Below, one piece after another: positions 19,102 to 28,062 of a stretch of 51,036 bases of DNA. The notes beneath the pieces are model-generated. The model worked only from the letters and a program-made list of their open reading frames with translations, searched no databases and had not been told where the DNA came from. Source of the DNA: Pseudomonadota bacterium (GTDB lineage: Bacteria > Pseudomonadota > Gammaproteobacteria > Burkholderiales > Burkholderiaceae_C); NCBI GenBank assembly GCA_021848345.1, contig JAJZUV010000022.1, positions 1 through 51,036 on the forward strand, in the 5' to 3' direction. Every line of letters starts with the position of its first letter. Positions within the stretch are counted from its first letter, which is position 1. The position numbers and the translations under genes are program-made.

Positions 19102-19598
19102 AGTGCCGCGCCGCCTCTCCTGGCCGCCCCGGGGGCGGCCGGGGCGGGGCTTGTCGCGGGCGAACTCCATTTGTTCCGCATGCCGCGGCCCTGCGAAATC
19201 GCCCACTCGATGCGCCCAATGGAATCCGGCTTCGCATTCTCGCCGCCGGATTATCGTGGCGACCCGGGCCAACATATTCGGCCCGAATCCGATGGCGGCC
19301 GCAGTTTCGTTTCAGATGGGTCCTGGCTCGCGATCGTCGCCAGCGCGAACGTCGAGCTTCACGATCCTGGGCCGGGACCGATTCGCTGGCACGAGGTCCC
19401 TGCCCGGCCCCGAAGCGGTACGGAGCGGTCCCGCGGAGTCTGACGCCGGATGCCGCAATAGCGGCCTCGTCGGCCCCGCGGGCCGGCCCGGCGCCCTCTC
19501 CGTTCGGAGCCAAACATCTCCTTTTCGTGAAATAGTTGCAGGCCTTGGGGCGCGGCCGCGCCTAGGATCTGGGCACACGGCTGGCCAGGGAGGCATGC
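19102..19598. other. Intergenic region before the first small paralogue
   Basis: A GC hairpin (GGCCGCC 19122-19128 with GGCGGCC 19134-19140) follows the KGG gene and may terminate it. From there to 19520 I see no supported gene; several open frames exist on both strands but lack ribosome binding sites and family features. The paralogue promoter occupies 19527-19568. Confidence 0.4.
19527..19568 (+). promoter_or_regulatory. Paralogue promoter 1: GTGAAATAGTTG-N22-CCTAGGATC
   Basis: GTGAAATAGTTG at 19527-19538 is followed after exactly 22 bp by CCTAGGATC, where TAGGAT (19563-19568) can serve as -10. The predicted start near 19575 leaves a 24-base leader. The same 12-mer and spacing precede the paralogue at 21074. 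The element sits where a -35 box or an activator site would be, but the spacing to the -10 is too long for an ordinary sigma-70 -35. Confidence 0.6.
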
Positions 19599-19970
19599 AT
19601 GAGACTCATCGATTGGGAAGGCGCGGAGGAAGGCGCCGCGCAGGCGCGTGGCGTGCCGATGCACACCACGGCGGGCCTGGAATTCAATGCGCGCGGAACC
19701 GCTCATCCCGTCTACTGCAACGTCTACCTGAGCCACGACGACAAACAGGCCATCGACGCCAAGGTCCGGCTGCTCGACGGCAGCGGCGCGACCATCACGA
19801 CCACCGAGACCACCCTGCACGATGGCGACGTGGTCTACGTGGCCACGGCCGGCCAGCGTCGCCCGCACCGGATCCGCAACCTGAGGCGCGGCGCGCGCGC
19901 ACGCGACAGCGCGGAGCTGCGCATCGGTGAGCTCGAGGAACTGGAACAACGCGAGGAGCTCGCGTCCTGA
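19599..19970 (+). CDS. Small hypothetical protein, paralogue 1 (DGDVVYV family)
   Basis: A 123-residue soluble protein that I do not recognise. Residues 53-116 align with the gene at 21074 without gaps at about 48% identity, around the motif ETTLHDGDVVYV and the basic block RRPHRIRNLRRGARARD, ending ELRIGEL. The N-terminal half differs (HTTAGLEFNARGTAHPVYCNVYLSHDD) and contains one Cys. The core looks like a small beta-rich fold, but this is only an impression. Start ATG 19599 with GGGAGG upstream. Promoter layout is shared with its paralogue, so the two should be coregulated. Confidence 0.7.
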   Translation: MRLIDWEGAEEGAAQARGVPMHTTAGLEFNARGTAHPVYCNVYLSHDDKQAIDAKVRLLDGSGATITTTETTLHDGDVVYVATAGQRRPHRIRNLRRGARARDSAELRIGELEELEQREELAS

Positions 19971-20009
19971 GTTCCGCGCCCGAGGCGCCCGCCCCGCGCA
20001 CGCGCTGAT

Positions 20010-20858
20010 TCAGCGCCGGGTGTGCTCGATCAGATCCAGCGCCGCCGCCAGCAAGACGCCTTCGCGCCCCTCGAGCTCCGCCAGGATGCTCAGGTGGTTC
20101 GCATCCGGAATTTCCAGCAGCCGCGAGGGCTCGCCCGCGTCGCGCAGGCCGGCGTGGTATTCCCGGCTCTGGCGCTGCAATTCGGACAACTCCGCGCGCC
20201 CCACCGCGACCACGGTCGGAGCCCCGCGACCGATGCGAGCCTGCGGGCTGCAGACCGCCACATCCTGCTCGCGCAGGCCCAGCGCGTCGTTGAGCGCCCC
20301 ACGCCGGATCGGCTCCAGGTCGAACAGCCCGCTGATCGCCAGCACGCCGGCCACGGCGGCATGGGCCCGGTGCATCGCCGCCAGGTGTCCGCCCGCCGAG
20401 TGCCCGCTCAGCACGATGCGCGGCAAGCCTCCCGCGCCGGTGCCCAGCACCGGGTGGGCCCGCAAGGCATCGAGCAGCATGCCGATCTCGCCCACCATGT
20501 CCGGCACTTTCGCTGCGGGCGCCAGGGTGTACTCGGCCATCACGACATGGAAGCCCGCGGCCAGCGGCCCCGACGCGACGCAACTGAAGTCCCGCTTGTC
20601 TCGCGCCTGCCAGTAGCCGCCATGGATGAACACCAGCACCGGGGCAGCCGTGCCGTCACCCTGCGCGGGATACCAGTCGTAAACCTGGCGTGGCCCCGAT
20701 CCATAGGCGATATCGGCCACGCAGGCGTGCGCCGCGTGGAAGGCCCGACTGCGCTCGCGCAGTTCCGACGCCACCTCGGCGGCGTCGGCGATGATCGCGA
20801 GGTTGTCGTAGGCGGCCGTGAATTGTTCGCGGGTCTGGAGCTCGGCGGGAATGGGCAT
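20010..20858 (-). CDS. Alpha/beta hydrolase, formamidase/esterase-like
   Basis: A 282-residue alpha/beta hydrolase. The oxyanion motif HGGYWQARDKRDF is near residue 92, the nucleophile elbow GHSAGGHLA near 157, and the catalytic His sits in IPDANHLSI near 258. The HGGYW form is typical of the kynurenine-formamidase (AFMID) and related carboxylesterase branch. A true kynB lies 23 kb away, so a formamidase role would be redundant; an esterase for another small amide or ester is equally possible. Start ATG 20858 is set by where similarity begins. Confidence 0.8.
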   Translation of the reverse strand: MPIPAELQTREQFTAAYDNLAIIADAAEVASELRERSRAFHAAHACVADIAYGSGPRQVYDWYPAQGDGTAAPVLVFIHGGYWQARDKRDFSCVASGPLAAGFHVVMAEYTLAPAAKVPDMVGEIGMLLDALRAHPVLGTGAGGLPRIVLSGHSAGGHLAAMHRAHAAVAGVLAISGLFDLEPIRRGALNDALGLREQDVAVCSPQARIGRGAPTVVAVGRAELSELQRQSREYHAGLRDAGEPSRLLEIPDANHLSILAELEGREGVLLAAALDLIEHTRR

Positions 20859-20947
20859 GGCGGCTTCGGAGGAATCGAATGCGAAGCTTAGGGCATGGCG
20901 CGGCGCGCGTCCTGTCGCCGTACCTCTTGGTAAAACCCCGTGCATCC

Positions 20948-20959
20948 GTGAAATAGTTG
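20948..20959 (+). promoter_or_regulatory. Additional GTGAAATAGTTG element
   Basis: A perfect extra copy of the 12-mer, extended to CCGTGAAATAGTTGCAGG as at 19527, exactly 42 bp upstream of the copy at 20990. No CCTAG-type -10 follows at the expected distance, so it is more likely an additional binding site than a second promoter. Confidence 0.5.
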
Positions 20960-20989
20960 CAGGTTGCGTCGTTACACGGCCCATTTGCC

Positions 20990-21031
20990 GTGAAATAGTT
21001 GGACGCACACCGCGACTCGCCTGCCTAGTAT
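20990..21031 (+). promoter_or_regulatory. Paralogue promoter 2: GTGAAATAGTTG-N22-CCTAGTATC
   Basis: GTGAAATAGTTG at 20990-21001, then 22 bp, then CCTAGTATC with TAGTAT (21026-21031) as -10. The arrangement is identical in spacing to 19527-19568, while the intervening 22 bp are unrelated, which argues that the two boxes are the functional parts. Predicted start near 21038. Confidence 0.6.
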
Positions 21032-21073
21032 CGTCGCCATGGACCCATGCCACGGGATCCGGGGGGCATCATC

Positions 21074-21433
21074 ATGCAAAGCGAGCCGCAGGACACGAAG
21101 GACGGCACCGCGCGAGACCACGCGCAGGCCGCCACGTGGGCACACGCCGCGCTGGCCGCCGATTTCGGCGAACGCGGCGACGAGCCGCAACCCCATCTGC
21201 CGGCCTTCAGGAGCGAATCGGAGCGCCAGCCCCTGCGGGCCCGGGTCAAGCTGTCCGCCAACGGCAGGACCACGCTGGTCACGATCGAGACCTCGCTGCG
21301 CGACGGAGACGTGATCTACGTGGAAGCCCAGGGCACGCGCAGGGGGCACAGGATCGCCGGCATGCGTCGCGGACTGCGCTCGCGCGACCCGCGGGAACTG
21401 CGCATCGCGGTTCTGACGGCGATCGACGATTAG
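21074..21433 (+). CDS. Small hypothetical protein, paralogue 2 (DGDVIYV family)
   Basis: A 119-residue soluble protein. Its C-terminal half (RARVKLSANGRTTLVTIETS, LRDGDVIYVEAQGTRRGHRI, then MRRGLRSRDPRELRI) aligns with the gene at 19599. The N-terminal half is acidic and polar (MQSEPQDTKDGTARDHAQ) and not shared. The start ATG 21074 follows a G-rich site and lies 36 bases after the predicted transcription start; ATG 21047 lacks a ribosome binding site. No function is assigned. Confidence 0.7.
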   Translation: MQSEPQDTKDGTARDHAQAATWAHAALAADFGERGDEPQPHLPAFRSESERQPLRARVKLSANGRTTLVTIETSLRDGDVIYVEAQGTRRGHRIAGMRRGLRSRDPRELRIAVLTAIDD

Positions 21434-21466
21434 CAGGCCCTGCAGGCGCGCGCGCAACGCGCGACA

Positions 21467-22177
21467 ATGAGTTCGGTGCGCATCGCGCGCGGCCCCTTCC
21501 GGATTCTCGACAGCCTGCCAGTGTCCTCCCCCACCCAAGTCCTGCAGTCCCCAGCCGAGGAAGTGGCCAACAGCCTTACCCACGGGCTGGGACTGGCCTT
21601 GGCCGCGGCGGCCATTCCCGTGCTGGTCGTGCACGCGCGAGGCGCCGGCGCGGTCACCGGCGCGGCGGTGTTCGGCGCCACCGCGGCGTTGTCCTATCTG
21701 GTCTCCACGCTGTACCACGCGTTTCGCGTGGGCCGCGCCAAGTCGGTACTACGCTGGATCGACCATGCGAGCATCTACCTGTTCATCGCGGGCAGCTACA
21801 CCCCCTTCACGTTGACCGTCCTGCGCGGTGCCTGGGGCTGGTCGCTGTTCGGCCTGGTCTGGGGCCTGGCGGTGCTGGGCGTGCTGTTCAAGACCCTGGG
21901 CACCGAGCGCTTTCCCCGCCTGTCCACCCTGCTGTATCTGGCCATGGGCTGGGTCGCGCTGGTGGCCATTCGCCCGCTGTGGCTGGCCATGCCCGGGCCC
22001 GCCATGTTCTGGCTTGTCGCCGGCGGCGTGGCCTACTCGCTCGGCGTGATCTTCTTCGCGCTGGACCAGCGGCTGCGCTATGCGCACAGCGTGTGGCATC
22101 TGTTCGTGCTCGGCGGCAGCGTATGCCACTTCTTCGCGCTGATCGAAGTATTCGACCTGCAGGCGCTGGTGCGCTGA
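21467..22177 (+). CDS. trhA: TrhA/hemolysin III family membrane protein (PAQR superfamily)
   Basis: A 236-residue protein with seven hydrophobic segments. Conserved family pieces are EEVANSLTHGLG, STLYHAF, RWIDHASIYLFIAGSYTPF and HSVWHLFVLGGSVCHFF; the His residues in these form the zinc site of the PAQR/HlyIII fold. Members affect membrane energetics and lipid homeostasis; haemolysis is not implied. Start ATG 21467 gives a 25-residue polar N-terminus; a later GTG near 21521 is possible. The metallophosphoesterase gene follows 23 bp downstream. Confidence 0.87.
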   Translation: MSSVRIARGPFRILDSLPVSSPTQVLQSPAEEVANSLTHGLGLALAAAAIPVLVVHARGAGAVTGAAVFGATAALSYLVSTLYHAFRVGRAKSVLRWIDHASIYLFIAGSYTPFTLTVLRGAWGWSLFGLVWGLAVLGVLFKTLGTERFPRLSTLLYLAMGWVALVAIRPLWLAMPGPAMFWLVAGGVAYSLGVIFFALDQRLRYAHSVWHLFVLGGSVCHFFALIEVFDLQALVR

Positions 22178-22200
22178 GCCGGAGCCCAAGGCTGCATTCC

Positions 22201-23379
22201 ATGTCCACCGAAACCCTCTCCTCGCCCGACTCCGCGAACTCGCCTGCGACTTCCGGGCTGCGCCCGCGCCTGCGACGCTTTTTCCTGCGCGCCTGGCCGA
22301 TCATCGTGCTGCTGCACGTGTACATCGGCGCCCAGTTGCTGCCCGCCTACACGAGTGCCTGGCGCATCGTGGGCGCGGCCTGCCTGGTGCTGTCCGCGCT
22401 GCTGATCCCGGCCGGCTTCCTCAGCCGCTTCCGCGAGGGCGATTCCTGGGATCTGGTGGCCTGGGCGGGCTTCCTGGATCTGGGCCTGTTCTCGTCGACC
22501 CTGGTGTTCACCCTGCTGCGCGAACTCGTGCTGTTGTTGCCCGACACGAACCGGCTGGTCGTGCCCAGCGCGGTCGCGGTGCCGGCCGCGGCCCTGCTGG
22601 TGTCGCTGATCGGCCTGGTCAACGCGCGGCGCGTGGCGCGCGTGGTCGACGTGCAGGTGCGCCTGCCCGGCCTGCCTTCCGGCCTGGAAGGGTTCACCAT
22701 CGTGCAGATCAGCGACATCCACGTGGGTCCGACGATCAAGGTGAAACACGTGCAGGCCATCGTGGACCGGGTCAACGGTCTCGCGCCCGACCTGGTCGCC
22801 GTCACCGGCGACGTGGTCGACGGGCAGGTCGAGCGCCTGCGCGAACACACGGCGCCACTGGGCGAACTCAAGGCGCGCCATGGGGCATGGCTGGTCACCG
22901 GCAACCACGAGTACTACTCGGGTGCGGCCGAATGGGTGGCCGAGTTCGAGCGCCTGGGCCTGCGCTGCCTGCTCAACGAGCATGCCGTGCTCGCCCACGA
23001 GGGCGCGCGCCTCGTGCTGGCCGGGGTGACCGACCCGCAGGGGCAGTCCTTCGACCCCGCCCATCGCAGCGACCCCTTCAAGGCCCTGCAGGCCAGCCCG
23101 GAGGGCCTGCCGCGCATCCTGCTCGCGCACCAGCCGCGCAGCTCCGCCGAGGCCGCGCGCGCCGGCTTCGATCTGCAACTCAGCGGGCATACCCATGGCG
23201 GGCAGTTCTGGCCCTGGAACCATTTCGTGGGCCTGCAGCAGCCCTTCACCGCCGGGTTGCACCGGGTCGGCGGATTGCAGGTCTACGTCAGCCGCGGAAC
23301 CGGCTACTGGGGGCCGCCCAAGCGCTTCGGCGCGCCCTCCGAGATCACCCGCATCCGTCTGGCCGCGGCGCCGGCCTGA
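22201..23379 (+). CDS. Membrane-anchored metallophosphoesterase (YkuE-like)
   Basis: A 392-residue protein with four hydrophobic segments in the first 145 residues and a calcineurin-type phosphoesterase domain after about residue 165. All metal motifs are present: ISDIHVG (DxH), VTGDVVDG (GD), TGNHEYY (GNHE) and LSGHTHGG (GHTH). The family includes YkuE/YaeI-like enzymes acting at the membrane on lipid-linked or phosphoester substrates such as UDP-diacylglucosamine; the exact substrate is not shown here. Start ATG 22201, 23 bp after trhA. Confidence 0.88.
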   Translation: MSTETLSSPDSANSPATSGLRPRLRRFFLRAWPIIVLLHVYIGAQLLPAYTSAWRIVGAACLVLSALLIPAGFLSRFREGDSWDLVAWAGFLDLGLFSSTLVFTLLRELVLLLPDTNRLVVPSAVAVPAAALLVSLIGLVNARRVARVVDVQVRLPGLPSGLEGFTIVQISDIHVGPTIKVKHVQAIVDRVNGLAPDLVAVTGDVVDGQVERLREHTAPLGELKARHGAWLVTGNHEYYSGAAEWVAEFERLGLRCLLNEHAVLAHEGARLVLAGVTDPQGQSFDPAHRSDPFKALQASPEGLPRILLAHQPRSSAEAARAGFDLQLSGHTHGGQFWPWNHFVGLQQPFTAGLHRVGGLQVYVSRGTGYWGPPKRFGAPSEITRIRLAAAPA

Positions 23380-23428
23380 GCCCGCGCCCGGTTCTCCGCG
23401 CAACCTCCAAAGTTCCTCCGAACCGCCC

Positions 23429-23722
23429 ATGTACGCCGTCATCCTGCACTACAAGGCCTCGCTGTCCGAGATGGATCGCCATGTCGACGCCCACCGCGCC
23501 TGGCTACGCGAGCACTACGCCGCGGGACATTTCCTGCTGTCCGGCCCGCAACGCCCGCGCGTCGGCGGCCTGATCCTGGCCGCGCCCATGGAGCGCCCCG
23601 CACTCGACGCCATCCTGGCCGGCGACGCCTTCGCCAAGGCCGGACTCGCCGACTACGAGGTGATCGAGTTCGCCCCCACCATGACCGCCCCCGCGCTGGC
23701 GTCCCTGGCCGAGAAGCCCTAG
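23429..23722 (+). CDS. YciI-like protein
   Basis: A 97-residue ferredoxin-like-fold protein of the YciI family: MYAVILHYKASLSEMDRHVD, HRAWLREHYAAGHFLLSGPQ, then DAFAKAGLADYEVIEF. The His-Asp pair near residues 16-22 (DAHRAWL) is the conserved putative active site. Function in the cell is unknown; members occur alone or fused to oxidoreductases. It lies 49 bp after the metallophosphoesterase gene. Confidence 0.85.
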   Translation: MYAVILHYKASLSEMDRHVDAHRAWLREHYAAGHFLLSGPQRPRVGGLILAAPMERPALDAILAGDAFAKAGLADYEVIEFAPTMTAPALASLAEKP

Positions 23723-23832
23723 CCCCCGCGGCGGTCCCGGCGATCGGTTGTCGATACTGCGCCCGGTCAAGGTAATTTTTTCCCCGCGGTGCTCGCATAG
23801 CCCCCACGCCCTTCGGGCGAGGAGATGAGGCC

Positions 23833-25113
23833 ATGCGAAATTCATTGCGCGAACGAGTAGCGATCTCGGGTGTCGGCTGCTCGCGTTTCGGCGACCTGCT
23901 CGCCACGCCCGAACTGCGGGGCATGAGCCTCCAGGAACTGCTCGCGGGCGCCGTGCGCGAGGCGCTGGAAGACGCCGGCGTGGGCGGCCAGGACGTGGAT
24001 GCCGTGTTCGCCGGCAATGCCATGGCGCACAGCTCGCAGCTGCCGGGCACGTACACCCAGTTGTCCAAATGGACCGGCACGCAGTTCAAGGCCGGGGTCC
24101 ATTTCGAGGCGCAGTGCTCGACCACCAACGTCGGCGCGGCGATGGCCGCGATGGCCATCGCGGCCGGCGTCTACGACACGGTGCTGGTCTACGGGCTGGA
24201 GACCACGCGCACCAAGGTCAAGGACTACAGCCCCTACGAGCGGGAGGCCATCTCCCACCAGCAGACCTGGCTGTGGACCGACATGGCGGTCAACCAGGCC
24301 TACGGCGTGCCCCAGGGCTACGACATCTTCTCCACCTACAACGGCCTGGTCGCGCTCGGTTACTGTCGCAAGTACGGCATGTCCATCGAGGAGTTCGACC
24401 GCGGCATGTTCGAGCTGTGCCGCACGCGGCGACTGCACGGCTCGATGAACCCGAAGGCCAACATCCAGGAGAGGCTGGAGGATCGCGCGGCCCGCGAGGG
24501 CTTTTCCGATCCGTACGGGTACTGGCGATCGGCCCAGCACAACCCCTTCGTGGCCTGGCCCTCGCGCCTGCTCAGCCTGGTGACCACCGCGGACGGAGCC
24601 TCCGCGATGGTGCTCACGCGCGCCGACCTCGCCCGCCGCGGCAAGTCCGCTCCGGTCGAGCTCAAGGGCTTCGGCATCAGCTACAGCGACCTGCCCTGGT
24701 ACGGCGAGGACCCCACCTACTGGGAATTCGACAAACGCGCCACCGACGCCGCCTTCGCGATGGCCGGCATCGGCGCCGCCGATATCGACTACCTGCACAC
24801 CCACGACTGCTCGCACATCTCGAGCATCTGCACGGCCGAGATGATGGGCTACCTGGAACCCGGCAAGGGACTCGCCGCGGCCCGGGACGGACGCCTGCGC
24901 TTCGACGGCGACCGCCCCATGTCCACGCACGGCGGGCGCCACGCCTTCGGCCACGCGTGGGCCGCCAGCGCGGGCTCGGACACCTACGAGGCCGTGCTGC
25001 AGATGCGCGGCCAGGCGGGGGCCCGGCAGATCCCCAGCCCTCCGCGCACCAGCGTCATCCACACCCACGGCTACGCCATGATCGGCACCGTGGTCGTTCT
25101 CGGGAGCATGTGA
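23833..25113 (+). CDS. Thiolase-family protein, SCP2/BbsB-like
   Basis: A 426-residue thiolase-fold protein. The nucleophile Cys is in HFEAQCSTTNVGAAMA (near residue 97), and the catalytic His in GGRHAFGHAWAASAG. The second Cys of ordinary degradative thiolases is missing: the C-terminal motif reads VIHTHGYAMIGT. It is followed immediately by a DUF35 OB-fold partner (TGACATG spacing), the arrangement of two-subunit thiolases and Ltp2-type aldolases such as BbsA/BbsB. It probably acts on an unusual CoA ester. Start ATG 23833 is preceded by GAGGAGATGAGGCC. Confidence 0.87.
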   Translation: MRNSLRERVAISGVGCSRFGDLLATPELRGMSLQELLAGAVREALEDAGVGGQDVDAVFAGNAMAHSSQLPGTYTQLSKWTGTQFKAGVHFEAQCSTTNVGAAMAAMAIAAGVYDTVLVYGLETTRTKVKDYSPYEREAISHQQTWLWTDMAVNQAYGVPQGYDIFSTYNGLVALGYCRKYGMSIEEFDRGMFELCRTRRLHGSMNPKANIQERLEDRAAREGFSDPYGYWRSAQHNPFVAWPSRLLSLVTTADGASAMVLTRADLARRGKSAPVELKGFGISYSDLPWYGEDPTYWEFDKRATDAAFAMAGIGAADIDYLHTHDCSHISSICTAEMMGYLEPGKGLAAARDGRLRFDGDRPMSTHGGRHAFGHAWAASAGSDTYEAVLQMRGQAGARQIPSPPRTSVIHTHGYAMIGTVVVLGSM

Positions 25114-25114
25114 C

Positions 25115-25534
25115 ATGCAAGACCTTGCCCAACGACCCGGCGCCATCCGCGCCTACTACGAAGGCCTCGCCGCCGGCACCTTTCTCGGCAGCGCCTGCGG
25201 TGCCTGCGGGCGCGTGAGCTTCCCGCCCACCGCCTGCTGCGAGCACTGCGGCAGCTGGGACGTGCGGCCGCGCCAACTCAGCGGCCGCGCCACCCTGCTG
25301 TTCGCATCCCATAACATCGCCCCGGCCTGCCATCCCCGCTTCGCCGCCCTCGCCCCCTACGTCTACGGGCACCTGCGCCTGGAGGAGGGGCCGATCGTGC
25401 AGGCCATCGTGCTCGGTGTGCTGGCCACGCCCGAGGACCTCCAGCGCCTGTTCGACCGCGGCCCGGTCCCGGCGCGGGCCGAGGTACTGCGCATGGACGA
25501 CCTGCCGGTGCTGGCCTTTCGCATCGCGGCCTGA
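25115..25534 (+). CDS. DUF35 OB-fold/zinc-ribbon partner of the thiolase
   Basis: A 139-residue protein. The rubredoxin-like zinc ribbon CGACGRVSFPPTACCEHCG is at residues 27-45, followed by an OB fold (SGRATLLFASHNIAP, YVYGHLRLEEGPIVQAIVLG). Such proteins pair with thiolase-like subunits and help bind the acyl-CoA. It starts one base after the thiolase stop, so the two are made together in stoichiometric amounts. Confidence 0.9.
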   Translation: MQDLAQRPGAIRAYYEGLAAGTFLGSACGACGRVSFPPTACCEHCGSWDVRPRQLSGRATLLFASHNIAPACHPRFAALAPYVYGHLRLEEGPIVQAIVLGVLATPEDLQRLFDRGPVPARAEVLRMDDLPVLAFRIAA

Positions 25535-25618
25535 ACGCCGCCCGCCGACGCCGCGCTCCCGCGCGACGCCGGCCGGGCCTCGGGTACACTGAGCCGAGGT
25601 CCACCGCATACTCCCCTC

Positions 25619-26821
25619 GTGCCCCGACGCCTGCTCTGGCTCCTGCCCCTCGCCTTCGCGCTGGCCCTGCTGGCGTGGTGGGGGCTGCAGCAGTGGCAAG
25701 GCCCGCGCGTGAGCGCCTACCGCGTGCACGCGCAGCCGCTGGTGCAGGACGTGGTGGCCACCGGGCGCGTGATCACGCCTTCGCGGGTGAACGTGGCCAG
25801 CGAGGTCACCGGCACCGTGCTGCAACGCCTGGTCGAACGCGGCCAGCACGTGCAGCCGGGCCAGTTGCTGCTGCGCCTGCGCGACGACCAGGCGCGAGCC
25901 CAGCTGGAGCAGGCCCGCGCCGCGCTGCGTCAACTGCTGCAACAGACCCGCCCGCAGGCCCTCGCCGCGCTGCGCAGCGCCGATTCCGCGCTGCGCCTGG
26001 CCCAGGCCCAGGCCCGGCGCGCCCGCGCGCAGGCGCCCAGCGGCGCCCTTTCGCAACAGGCCCTGGAACAGGCCGAGCAGGCCGAACAGGCGGCGCGCCA
26101 GCAACAGGCCGCGGCGCGCGCGGCGTGGGATGCGGCGCGCCCGGGCGGCGCCGTGCAACTGCAACTGCAGGCCGCGCAGGCGGCCGCGCAGGCGGTCGCG
26201 CAGCGCGCCGACATCCGCGCCGAGGCGGCGGGCCAGGTGCTCACGCGCAACGTCGAGGTGGGCGACACCATCACGCCCGGCCAGGTGCTGTTCACGCTGG
26301 CGCGCGCCGGCGACACCGAGGTGTCGCTTCCCGTGGACGAACAGAACCTGCACGACCTGGCCGTCGGCCAACAGGCCCGCTGCATTACCGACGGCTACCC
26401 CGACCGAGTGGTCGACGCGAGCCTGGTGTTCATCGCCCCCGCGGTCGACACCAGCAGCGGCACCATCGAGCTGCGCCTGCGCGTGTCCGACCCGCCGGCC
26501 TGGCTTCGCCAGGACATGACCATCTCCTGCGACCTGCGCACCGCCCAGCTTCGCGACGCGCTGGTGGTGCCCGACGATGCGCTGCGCGAACGCGAGGGCC
26601 GGCAGGCCCGCGTGCTGGTGCTGCGCGGCGGCAAGGCCCGCGCGCAGGACGTGCGCCTGGGGCTGCGCGGGCTGGTGGCCAGCCAGGTGGTGCAGGGGCT
26701 GCGCAGCGGCGACGTGGTGATCGCGGATCGCTCGGTGCGCGCCGGCCAGCGCGTGCGCGCGCGCCTGCAGGGCCTGCCGGCCGCGCCGGCCTCGGCCGCG
26801 GCGACGGGCGCGGCCCGCTGA
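25619..26821 (+). CDS. HlyD/MacA-type periplasmic adaptor
   Basis: A 400-residue membrane-fusion protein with an N-terminal anchor (LLWLLPLAFALALLAWWGL). A split biotinyl-lipoyl domain (VNVASEVTGTVLQRLVERGQ and RAEAAGQVLTRNVEVGDTI) flanks a long Ala/Gln/Arg coiled-coil hairpin (about residues 85-195). A beta-barrel and C-terminal domain follow. GTG start at 25619. It opens an operon adaptor-permease-ATPase-DUF4087, so it links an inner-membrane ABC exporter to the outer membrane or delivers substrate to it. Confidence 0.88.
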   Translation: MPRRLLWLLPLAFALALLAWWGLQQWQGPRVSAYRVHAQPLVQDVVATGRVITPSRVNVASEVTGTVLQRLVERGQHVQPGQLLLRLRDDQARAQLEQARAALRQLLQQTRPQALAALRSADSALRLAQAQARRARAQAPSGALSQQALEQAEQAEQAARQQQAAARAAWDAARPGGAVQLQLQAAQAAAQAVAQRADIRAEAAGQVLTRNVEVGDTITPGQVLFTLARAGDTEVSLPVDEQNLHDLAVGQQARCITDGYPDRVVDASLVFIAPAVDTSSGTIELRLRVSDPPAWLRQDMTISCDLRTAQLRDALVVPDDALREREGRQARVLVLRGGKARAQDVRLGLRGLVASQVVQGLRSGDVVIADRSVRAGQRVRARLQGLPAAPASAAATGAAR

Positions 26822-26867
26822 GACGCCGCGGCCCGAGCGCATCGCACCCCAGGCGAGAGGCCAAACC

Positions 26868-28062
26868 ATGGGACTGTCCTGGCGCATCGCCTACCACTTC
26901 CTGCGCGACGGCAAGGCGCAGACCCTGCTGATCATCGGCGGGGTCGCGGTGGGCGCGGCGGTCATCGTGTTCATCACCGCGCTGGTCGACGGCCTGCAGG
27001 GCAACATCGTGCAGCGTACCCTCGGCACCCAGGCCCACATCGTCGTGGCGCCCCCCGACCTGCTGCCCCTGGCCCCGCCGCCGCCTCGCGGCGCGATCGA
27101 CCTGCGCTCCATCGATGCGCGCCCCCAGCGCCTGCGCTCGATCAACAACTGGCCCGGCGTGCTGCGCGTGCTGCAGGGCCTGCCGGGGGTCCGCGCGGCG
27201 TCCCCGCTGGTCAGCGGCCCCGCCTTCGCGCAGCGCGGCACCGCCGTGCGCGCGGTCGCGGTGCTGGGCATCCAGCCCGAACGCTACGTGCGCATCATTC
27301 CCCTGGATCACGACATGTTGCAGGGGCGACTGGACGTGGGCGCCAGCCACATCCTCGTGGGCTACCGCCTGGCCGAGGACCTCGGGCTGCGCCTGGGCGA
27401 CAAGCTGCGCGTGCAGGGCGCCTCCGGCGGTTCGCAGGTGTTCGACGTGGCGGGCATTTTCAGCCTGGGCGTGCGCGACCTCGACGAGCGCTACGTCTAC
27501 ATGGGGCTCAAGCCGGCGCAGTCGCTGCTCGGCCTGCCCGGCGGGGCCACCGAGATCGATCTCACGGTGGACCGCATCTTCGACGCGCAGGCCATCGCCG
27601 CGCGCATCGCGGCGCTCACCGGGCTGAAATCGGAAAGCTGGATGTCCACCAACTCCCAGTTGCTCAACGCGCTGCGCTCGCAATCCCTGTCGAGCGCGCT
27701 GATCCGGTTTTTCGTCGGGCTGTCGGTGGCCTTCGGCATCGCCAGCGTGCTGGCCGTCAGCGTGGTGCAGCGCACCCGGGAAATCGGCATCCTGCGCGCC
27801 ATGGGCGCCACGCGCGCGCGCGTGCTGGCCGTGTTCCTGTTCGAGGGAGGCGCGGTGGGCTGCGCCGGCTCCGCGCTGGGCGCGGCCGCCGGCGCCGGCC
27901 TGGTGCACGCCTTCAACGCCTGGGGCCCGGGCCTGTTCTACGTGCCGGTGGCGCCCGCCCTGCTGCTCGAGGCCGTGGTGCTGGCCACCGCGGCCGGCGT
28001 GGCCGCGGCCGCCCTGCCGGCGCTGCGCGCTGCGCGCCTGGACCCGGTGGTGGCGATCCGCT

